Below are positions 1 through 4,222 of a stretch of DNA of 5,382 nt, piece by piece; position 1 is the stretch's first letter, and each line of letters starts with the position of its first letter. This stretch comes from a bacterium. Lineage in GTDB: Bacteria; SZUA-79; Acidulodesulfobacterales; Acidulodesulfobacteraceae. The translations under genes were made by a program, and so were the position numbers. Location: positions 1-5,382 of the forward strand of contig JAJYQZ010000050.1 of the NCBI GenBank assembly GCA_021794335.1. The letters are read 5' to 3'. The notes below the pieces were generated by a model, which saw only the letters and a list, made by a program, of their open reading frames with translations, did not search any database and was not told the origin of the DNA.

Positions 1-16
1 ATTCGGAGGACCGGTT

Positions 17-52
17 AAACTTTAAAATTTAATTAATTAAATTTTAAAGTTT
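17..52. repeat. 36-bp perfect AT palindrome
   Basis: Positions 17-34 are the exact reverse complement of 35-52, with one C and one G as the only non-AT bases and TTAATTAATTAA at the centre. It covers the stop codon (44-46) and last codons of the leftward membrane-protein gene, so in that mRNA it could fold into a long A-U hairpin. No U-run follows on the minus strand (the next bases are AACCGGTCC), so it is not a classic intrinsic terminator. It could be a 3'-end stabilising hairpin, a protein-binding site or a cruciform-prone element. The palindrome itself is certain; its function is open. Confidence 0.75.
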
Positions 53-190
53 TAAAGGAAGTATTTTGGTTAAATCAGGGAAAGAGTAGTTTAGTCCCGT
101 TGCGGCAAAAATGCCCAGCCCGACTATGACGATAATGCTGATAACAACCACAACCCACATTACTCTGACAAAATGTTTGTTGTCCTCCAT
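44..190 (-). CDS. Small single-span membrane protein, unknown function
   Basis: This 48-codon frame starts at an ATG at 190 and stops at TAA (44-46). A GGGAGG Shine-Dalgarno sequence lies 6 bases upstream, and a promoter-like pair lies at 256-284. The product begins MEDNKHFVRVMW, then has one strongly hydrophobic helix (about residues 10-32, rich in V and I), then a short tail NYSFPDLTKILPLKL. The basic residues K5 and R9 before the helix suggest the N terminus is cytoplasmic, with the tail outside. There is no signal-peptidase site, lipobox or cysteine. Proteins of this shape are often minor subunits of respiratory or transport complexes or leaders of such operons, but I do not recognise a family. 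The neighbour downstream on the minus strand lies outside the window and would be the best clue. The strong RBS makes a real gene likely even though it is short. Confidence 0.7.
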   Translation of the reverse strand: MEDNKHFVRVMWVVVVISIIVIVGLGIFAATGLNYSFPDLTKILPLKL

Positions 191-196
191 TTGGTT

Positions 197-202
197 CCTC
201 CC
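197..202 (-). promoter_or_regulatory. Strong Shine-Dalgarno site of the small membrane protein gene
   Basis: On the minus strand this reads GGGAGG, 6 bases before the ATG at 190. It is among the strongest ribosome binding sites in the window, and it is the main reason for accepting the 48-codon frame and its start. Confidence 0.75.
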
Positions 203-207
203 TTAAC

Positions 208-223
208 TTAATAAATTTATTAA
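208..223. repeat. 16-bp perfect palindrome TTAATAAATTTATTAA in leader
   Basis: This symmetric all-AT sequence lies between the predicted transcription start (about 249) and the RBS of the leftward membrane-protein gene. It has the geometry of a dimeric-regulator operator, but such palindromes arise easily in AT-only spacers and no known regulator motif is matched. Confidence 0.3.
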
Positions 224-255
224 TTATTAAAGTATTGCATATTTTTATCCTAAGT

Positions 256-284
256 ATATTAACAAAAATATATCAAAATAGCAA
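256..284 (-). promoter_or_regulatory. Sigma70-type promoter for the small membrane protein gene
   Basis: On the minus strand, TTGCTA (279-284) is followed after exactly 17 bases by TAATAT (256-261). Transcription would begin near 249 and give a leader of about 59 nt. It sits between the upstream hairpin at 342-401 and the gene, so the small gene probably has its own transcript. AT-rich DNA makes chance matches common, which limits confidence. Confidence 0.4.
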
Positions 285-341
285 TATGTTAATTTCATTT
301 TTTTCATTAATTTATTTATTGAATTTAAAAAAGGGAATTAA

Positions 342-401
342 TAAATACTCTAGCCCCTAAACCTCTAAAATTTTTTAAAGGCAAAGGAGCTAAAGTATTT
401 A
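342..401 (-). terminator. 60-nt imperfect hairpin after the rubredoxin-like gene, possible terminator
   Basis: An outer 17-bp stem (342-358 with 385-401) encloses a symmetric 3x3 internal loop, an inner 8-bp stem (362-369 with 374-381) and a 4-nt loop. Three positions (350/393, 355/388, 365/378) are C-A mismatches on the plus strand but G-U pairs in a minus-strand RNA, so the structure fits leftward transcription. It starts about 50 nt after the stop of the leftward rubredoxin-like gene. A T6 run (327-332) follows about 9 nt past the stem foot. That is too far for a textbook terminator, but the foot is itself U-rich. It could instead be an mRNA 3' structure, a small RNA or a relic of a mobile repeat. 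Confidence 0.45.
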
Positions 402-451
402 CGCTGCCTATAAGATTTGCTAATGTTAAATAAGTTTTGTAAATTTTGTTA

Positions 452-784
452 TTAACCCCATTTTTGTTTGTTAATATGGACTACTATCTCGGCTTTTGAC
501 ATTTGCCGGACTTCCCATGCAGCTTTTTTTGCCTTTTGAAATACATTAAGGCATCCGGGATCCAGATTGTCTTCAATGCCGGACTCCGCAACTTCCAGCA
601 CCTTTGTAAGAAGATTGGTTAAATTCATATGCAATTGATTTGTTTTTCTGGAACGGTCGATAATTTGCTCAACATCGGCCGCTACCCGCTCGAATTTTTC
701 TTTTGGCGCTCCGCACCTTGGGCAAACATCCGGCGCCGAGTCGCCGTCATGAATATAACCGCAAAGGGAACATTTCCACTTCAT
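452..784 (-). CDS. Rubredoxin-like iron-sulfur protein with helical C-terminal domain
   Basis: The 110-residue product opens with MKWKCSLCGY and has a second knuckle CPRCGAPKEKF. C5, C8, C21 and C24 are the four ligands of a single Fe (or Zn), as in the short rubredoxin domain at the end of rubrerythrins. Here the domain is N-terminal, and no diiron ferritin-like domain with its glutamates is visible. Residues 36-110 look helical and soluble, with a fifth cysteine in NLDPGC (C78), two histidines (H52, H103) and a KQKWG end; I cannot assign this half to a named family. It is likely a cytoplasmic one-electron carrier or redox partner, possibly in oxygen or peroxide detoxification, but that role is inferred only from the metal site. 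GGAGGT lies 5 bases before the ATG, and an extended -10 promoter lies at 851-878. It is divergent from the thiamin genes, so a shared role is not implied. Confidence 0.85.
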   Translation of the reverse strand: MKWKCSLCGYIHDGDSAPDVCPRCGAPKEKFERVAADVEQIIDRSRKTNQLHMNLTNLLTKVLEVAESGIEDNLDPGCLNVFQKAKKAAWEVRQMSKAEIVVHINKQKWG

Positions 785-850
785 AAGATACCTCCGTAAT
801 AAAATTTATTTAAGTTTTAGTTTAGGTTAGGATTGCTCGCTATTACTTTG

Positions 851-878
851 ATTTTAGCATAAAAAAAATAAAATGCAA
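851..878 (-). promoter_or_regulatory. Extended -10 promoter for the rubredoxin-like gene
   Basis: On the minus strand, TTGCAT (873-878) is followed after 16 bases by TAAAAT (851-856), preceded by TGC, which gives an extended -10. Transcription should begin near 844 and leave a leader of about 60 nt before the ATG at 784. A weak FNR/CRP-like dyad lies upstream at 899-912. Confidence 0.55.
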
Positions 879-972
879 GATAAATTTAATAATAATTATT
901 GAATAATATTAATTATTGTTAATTTCATTTAATTTAATTCACTAATCCTGCCCAGCTTTAAAAATACATTAA

Positions 973-1001
973 TTGACAATATAAAATCCAAAATATATAA
1001 T
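973..1001 (+). promoter_or_regulatory. Perfect-consensus sigma70 promoter for thiE
   Basis: TTGACA (973-978), a 17-base spacer and TATAAT (996-1001) match the consensus at all twelve positions. An AT-rich run (956-972) could act as an UP element. Transcription should begin near 1008, so the leader to the ATG at 1035 is only about 27 nt, too short for a TPP riboswitch. The start point lies inside repeated ATAAGGT boxes (1004-1020), which may be an operator. Confidence 0.85.
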
Positions 1002-1003
1002 TA

Positions 1004-1020
1004 ATAAGGTTTTATAAGGT
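1004..1020 (+). repeat. Two ATAAGGT direct repeats at the thiE transcription start
   Basis: ATAAGGT occurs at 1004-1010 and 1014-1020, one helical turn apart, and GGT recurs in phase at 1028-1030. The repeats lie immediately downstream of the -10 box, over the predicted start site. They could be regulator half-sites on one DNA face or weak extra Shine-Dalgarno-like sites. No known regulator is recognised. Confidence 0.35.
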
Positions 1021-1022
1021 AT

Positions 1023-1028
1023 AGGCGG
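1023..1028 (+). promoter_or_regulatory. Variant Shine-Dalgarno site of thiE
   Basis: AGGCGG differs from AGGAGG by one base and stands 6 bases before the ATG at 1035. No other ATG nearby has a better site, so it supports this start. The central mismatch suggests moderate translation despite the very strong promoter. Confidence 0.5.
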
Positions 1029-1034
1029 GTTTTT

Positions 1035-1649
1035 ATGAACTTTAATTTTAATATTTATTTAATCGGCGATAAAAATTTCTTTGCGAGTGAAAAAGATTAT
1101 TTAGAGGCTTTAAATAAATGTTTTGACAGCGGAGTAAAAGCTTTTCAACTAAGGCAAAAAGATGTCGGCATTAGAGAATTTATCGCATTAGGAGAAAAGA
1201 TTAAAAGAATAATAGATAAATACAGGGATGTGAAGCTTTTTGTAAATGACAGGGTCGATGTCGCATCAGCTCTTGACGCGTATGGCGTTCATTTAAACAA
1301 AAATAGTATTCCGATTAGCGCCGTTAAAGAAAAAATCAAAAATCTTAAGATATTTTATTCTTCCCACTCCATTGAAGAGATAATAACCGCTCAGGATGCC
1401 GGTGCGGACGCCGTAACATTCAGCCCGATTTTTAAAACTAAAAATCAGGACTTCGAACAGGGGACAGATTTGCTAAGGAAGGCGCTAAATTCGGCAAAAA
1501 TACCGGTTTTTGCGCTGGGCGGCATTAACAGGGATAATATAAGCAAAATTAGAGATGCCGGGGCTAAATATATTGCAGTTCAATCGGGAATTCTCAAGGC
1601 AGACAATATTTATGATGCCGTTAAATTTTTATCCAATAATTTAAATTAA
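1035..1649 (+). CDS. thiE: ThiE/TenI-family protein, likely thiamin phosphate synthase
   Basis: The 204-residue length fits this TIM-barrel family. ThiE joins HMP pyrophosphate to thiazole phosphate to make thiamin phosphate in the cytoplasm; its relative TenI aromatises the thiazole tautomer. ThiE-like marks are QLRQK (38-42), the pyrophosphate-side loop, and NDRVD (71-75). SSHS (109-112), the phosphate loop ALGGI (160-164) and QSG (183-185) are shared by both branches. Oddly, where ThiE usually has a GQ(D/E)D loop supplying an Mg-binding Asp, this protein has LNKNS (87-91), closer to TenI. The AVTFSPIFKT stretch (126-135) resembles ThiE/TenI-like proteins I recall from Aquificae and Campylobacterota. 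Lying 108 bp before thiC supports a thiamin role. The family call is firm; ThiE over TenI is probable only. Confidence 0.85.
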   Translation: MNFNFNIYLIGDKNFFASEKDYLEALNKCFDSGVKAFQLRQKDVGIREFIALGEKIKRIIDKYRDVKLFVNDRVDVASALDAYGVHLNKNSIPISAVKEKIKNLKIFYSSHSIEEIITAQDAGADAVTFSPIFKTKNQDFEQGTDLLRKALNSAKIPVFALGGINRDNISKIRDAGAKYIAVQSGILKADNIYDAVKFLSNNLN

Positions 1650-1757
1650 ATATCCAAAAATATATCAATATTTATCCCGCCCCCTTACCGTCCCTGCTCT
1701 TAAAAGGTTTATAAAAAATACAAAGAATGATATAATATAAAAATCGGAGGAAAATAT
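1650..1757 (+). other. thiE-thiC spacer with C-rich tract, no TPP riboswitch
   Basis: The first 25 bases are AT-rich and form no convincing terminator. Positions 1676-1699 are markedly C-rich (15 C, 3 G of 24), unlike the AT-rich surroundings and similar to Rho-loading sequence. After that come the promoter at 1708-1736 and the thiC RBS. I searched for the conserved TPP-riboswitch blocks (CUGAGA and the ACCUGAUCUGG-like segment) and do not see them. Confidence 0.5.
1708..1736 (+). promoter_or_regulatory. Extended -10 promoter for thiC
   Basis: TATAAT (1731-1736) is perfect and is preceded by TGA, forming an extended -10. TTTATA (1708-1713) stands at the right 17-base distance as a weak -35. 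Transcription would begin near 1743, only about 15 nt before the ATG, leaving just the Shine-Dalgarno in the leader. thiC can therefore be transcribed independently of thiE. Confidence 0.55.
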
Positions 1758-3056
1758 ATGAATCAAATGAATCAAATCGAATCTGCCAAAAATAATATAA
1801 TAACGGATGAAATGAAATATTGCGCGAAAATGGAAGGCATTTCGGCCGAAGAGATTCGCATAGGCATAATGAACGGACATATCGTTATAACGAAAAACCG
1901 CGCCAGAAATATAAAACCGCTTGCGATAGGTAAGGGTTTAAAAACAAAAGTAAATGCAAACATCGGTTCGTCGGGGGACAATTATAATATCGAAACGGAA
2001 TTGGAAAAACTCTTTACGGCAATCCGTAGCGGCGCGGACGCCGTTATGGATTTATCCACGGGAGGAAATATTGTGGAATTCAGGCGGGAGATAATTAAAA
2101 ACTCGTGCGTGCCGGTGGGAACCGTTCCGTTATATGAGGCATTCCAGCCCGCGATAGGAGCCGGCGGCGCAGATTCAGGTTCTAATATAAATAAATTTGA
2201 CCCGGAGTACCTTTTTGAAGTTATCGAAAGGCAGTGCGAAGAAGGCGTCGATTTTATTACCGTTCATTGCGGGTTAACATTGGAAGCAGTGAGAAAGATG
2301 AACCTGCAGACAAGGATTATGGGAATAGTTTCAAGGGGAGGATCCTTGATTGCTTCGTGGATGATAAGGAATAACAGGGAAAATCCGCTTTACGAAGAAT
2401 ACGGCAGGCTTTTAAAGATTGCAAAAAAAAACGATGTTGTCTTAAGCTTAGGCGACGGATTAAGACCCGGAAGCCTTGCCGACGCAACAGACAGGGCTCA
2501 GATTTCGGAACTTATTACTCTTGGAGAGCTTCAGAAAAAGGCTTTAGAAGAAGGCGTGCAGGTTATAATAGAAGGCCCCGGACATGTTCCGTTAAATCAG
2601 GTGGAGACAAACATAAAATTGGAAAAAAGCCTTTGCAACGGCGCTCCGTTTTATGTTTTAGGGCCGCTTGTTACGGATATTGCTCCCGGCTACGATCATA
2701 TCACAAGCGCGATAGGCGGGGCAATAGCCGCCGGAGCGGGCGCCGATTTCTTATGTTATGTCACTCCTGCGGAGCACCTGAGGCTTCCAACGGCGGAGGA
2801 TGTTAAAGAAGGCGTTATCGCGGCTAAGATTGCGGCGCACGCCGGGGATATCGCAAAGGGCGTGAAAGGCGCAATGGAAAAAGACATCGATATGAGTAAA
2901 AATAGGCGCGCAATGAATTGGGAAGCCCAGTACGAAAGTTCGATAGACCCGGAAAAAGCAAGAGAGATGAGGGCTTCTTTACCCCTTAAAGACGACAAGG
3001 TTTGCTCCATGTGTTCCTCTTATTGCTCTATAAAATTAAATGCCTCTTTTAAATAA
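1758..3056 (+). CDS. thiC: Phosphomethylpyrimidine synthase ThiC
   Basis: ThiC is a noncanonical radical-SAM enzyme that rearranges aminoimidazole ribotide into HMP phosphate, the pyrimidine half of thiamin. The 432-residue product is the short form, without the long N-terminal extension of the E. coli type. Family motifs run in order: VNANIGSS (65-72), DLSTGG (98-103), GTVPLYEA (121-128), TVHCG (168-172), SRGGS (192-196), SLGDGLRPG (230-238), EGPGHVP (272-278), GPLVTDIAPGYDH (302-314) and TPAEHL (336-341). H276 and H340 are the likely metal-binding pair. The C-terminal cluster motif is CSMCSSYC (C416, C419, C423), giving CX2CX3C with serine where glycine usually follows the second Cys. GGAGG lies 7 bases before the ATG. 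The start is a tandem copy of ATGAATCAA, so M4 is a possible second start. The paralogue BzaF (5-hydroxybenzimidazole synthase) is an alternative, but the thiE neighbour favours ThiC. Confidence 0.95.
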   Translation: MNQMNQIESAKNNIITDEMKYCAKMEGISAEEIRIGIMNGHIVITKNRARNIKPLAIGKGLKTKVNANIGSSGDNYNIETELEKLFTAIRSGADAVMDLSTGGNIVEFRREIIKNSCVPVGTVPLYEAFQPAIGAGGADSGSNINKFDPEYLFEVIERQCEEGVDFITVHCGLTLEAVRKMNLQTRIMGIVSRGGSLIASWMIRNNRENPLYEEYGRLLKIAKKNDVVLSLGDGLRPGSLADATDRAQISELITLGELQKKALEEGVQVIIEGPGHVPLNQVETNIKLEKSLCNGAPFYVLGPLVTDIAPGYDHITSAIGGAIAAGAGADFLCYVTPAEHLRLPTAEDVKEGVIAAKIAAHAGDIAKGVKGAMEKDIDMSKNRRAMNWEAQYESSIDPEKAREMRASLPLKDDKVCSMCSSYCSIKLNASFK

Positions 3057-4059
3057 AGGCAAGCATGGATTACTGCGAAAAATGGATAAATTTGATTATA
3101 GCCCCTTAAGCGAAATTGACGGCAGGGATTTTTTTTCTTTGTTAATCAAGGAAATTCAAAAAACAAACAATTTAATTTCCGAAATATATAACAATTATAA
3201 ATCGCGCGATTTAAACAAGCAGGATTACGAGTTTGAGATTATAAAATACACCCCCGAAGATTTTGAGATATACGGGTCTTTTAAATTTTTTAAGGTAAAT
3301 AATAAATGTATTTTAAAACCTATACCCGATTTTTCCCCTAAAGGTATTTCAGGGTTTAAATCATTGTCTTTGGCCGATTTCATCGGGATAGATAATATAA
3401 TCAAGGATGTTTTTCAAAATACGATTAAATTTGCATCGGGGAAATCCGCCAACAATGTACTTTTATGGGGAGACAGGGGAACAGGGAAGTCTTCTCTTGT
3501 CAGGGCTATTGCAAAATCTTTCGGTGAAGAGCCATACATAGGCAAGATCAAATTTATCGAGATTGTGGAAGACACCGCCGAATTTATCTATGAATTAATC
3601 ACCATCATTAAAACAAAATCTTACAGGTTTATATTGATTTTTGACGATATTGCTTTTGATGCGGATTCGCTGTTTTACAAAAAGCTTAAATCCGTTCTCG
3701 ACGGCGGATTGGATGAACTTCCGGAAAATATAATTATTTACGCAACATCCAATAAACGCCATCTTACTACGGAAAAATTTTCTCCGGAAAGATCAAACGG
3801 CGATTTTATTCATCCGGAAGAAGAGGTCGAAGAAGGTCTTTCTTTAAGCGACAGATTTGGTTTGACATACGGGCTTTACAGCTTTGATAGGGAAGTTTAC
3901 CTTAAGATAGTAGAAATGTATTTAAAAAAATATGATATTAAAATCTCGAGCATTAACATGGATCAGGTAAGAAAGGACGCAATTAACTTTGCAATTATAA
4001 AAGGTTCGCGTTCGGGCAGGACCGCGAAACAGTTTGCCGTTAGTTTAATAAAGGATTAA
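3040..4059 (+). CDS. DUF815-type AAA+ ATPase (PF05673)
   Basis: The 339-residue frame matches this uncharacterised AAA+ family. Residues 108-118 (SLSLADFIGID) lead in. Walker A is GDRGTGKS (144-151) and Walker B is ILIFDD (198-203), with Asp where many AAA+ proteins have Glu. Sensor 1 is ATSNKRHL (235-242), SDRFG (270-274) carries the likely arginine finger, and GSRSGR (322-327) is sensor-2-like. The first 100 residues are charged and probably helical. No signal or membrane segment is seen, so it is cytoplasmic. The family's substrate is unknown. The ATG at 3040 overlaps thiC by 17 bp and has no Shine-Dalgarno. M15 at 3082 (MDKFDYSPL) looks a more natural N terminus and would leave a 25-bp gap. 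Either way, cotranscription with thiC is likely. The best-placed RBS (AAAGG, 3055-3059) fits an out-of-frame 14-codon ORF at 3065-3109, so initiation may rely on coupling. Confidence 0.9.
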   Translation: MPLLNKGKHGLLRKMDKFDYSPLSEIDGRDFFSLLIKEIQKTNNLISEIYNNYKSRDLNKQDYEFEIIKYTPEDFEIYGSFKFFKVNNKCILKPIPDFSPKGISGFKSLSLADFIGIDNIIKDVFQNTIKFASGKSANNVLLWGDRGTGKSSLVRAIAKSFGEEPYIGKIKFIEIVEDTAEFIYELITIIKTKSYRFILIFDDIAFDADSLFYKKLKSVLDGGLDELPENIIIYATSNKRHLTTEKFSPERSNGDFIHPEEEVEEGLSLSDRFGLTYGLYSFDREVYLKIVEMYLKKYDIKISSINMDQVRKDAINFAIIKGSRSGRTAKQFAVSLIKD

Positions 4060-4061
4060 GA

Positions 4062-4097
4062 CCCTGCTTTCGCATACCTGCCCGCCCATTTCGCCCC
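4062..4097 (+). other. C-rich, G-poor tract after the ATPase gene
   Basis: This stretch starts two bases past the ATPase stop codon and has 19 C against 5 G in 36 bases, unlike the surrounding AT-rich spacer. Such C-over-G bubbles are typical of Rho-loading sites, and it immediately precedes the hairpin at 4099-4140. The composition is seen; the Rho role is inferred. Confidence 0.35.
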
Positions 4098-4098
4098 A

Positions 4099-4149
4099 TA
4101 AGTTTAATTTTCGGCAATGAACCGACGAAATTTAAACTTAAACATTTTT
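4099..4149 (+). terminator. Intrinsic terminator of the thiE-thiC-ATPase block
   Basis: TAAGTTTAA (4099-4107) pairs with TTAAACTTA (4132-4140). The stem continues through TTT/AAA and TCGG/CCGA with small bulges, closing on a 7-nt loop (4115-4121). A T5 run (4145-4149) follows four bases after the stem foot. The T-run is on the right side only, so it works for rightward transcription. It ends the thiamin/ATPase transcript before the receptor gene. Confidence 0.65.
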
Positions 4150-4162
4150 ATTGCAATAGTTC

Positions 4163-4171
4163 TGATAAAAT
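4163..4171 (+). promoter_or_regulatory. Possible extended -10 for the receptor gene
   Basis: TGATAAAAT reads as an extended -10 just after the terminator. No good -35 stands 17 bases upstream. An alternative is TTGCAA (4151-4156) with TATAAA (4172-4177), but its 15-base spacing is short. The start would lie near 4178, with a leader of about 45 nt. The position is sensible but the match is weak. Confidence 0.3.
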
Positions 4172-4222
4172 TATAAAAAGATAGTTAGGTTTCATAAAAA
4201 TAACAAAATAATACGCGTTTTT

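Noticed and set aside
220..240. Six-codon minus-strand uORF (ATG at 240, stop at 220-222) before the small membrane protein, with AGGA upstream
   Set aside because: The predicted transcription start near 249 falls inside the would-be RBS, and the peptide MQYFNN has no attenuation-type residues.
880..940. Replication origin or repeat array in the AT-only divergent spacer
   Set aside because: There are no DnaA boxes or iterated units beyond simple AT palindromes such as AATAATTATT at 891-900.
785..1034. TPP riboswitch or other structured leader in the divergent spacer
   Set aside because: The conserved TPP blocks are missing and the predicted thiE leader is only about 27 nt.
1665..1981. Minus-strand open frames across the thiE-thiC spacer and the start of thiC
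   Set aside because: They lie antisense to the well-supported thiC frame, have no RBS and give low-complexity hydrophobic peptides.
2756..3010. Minus-strand open frame of 84 codons inside thiC
   Set aside because: It is a shadow of conserved ThiC coding sequence, with no independent signals.
3065..3109. 14-codon plus-strand ORF with the best-placed RBS between thiC and the ATPase
   Set aside because: The peptide is too short and unremarkable to call a gene; it may only help translational coupling.
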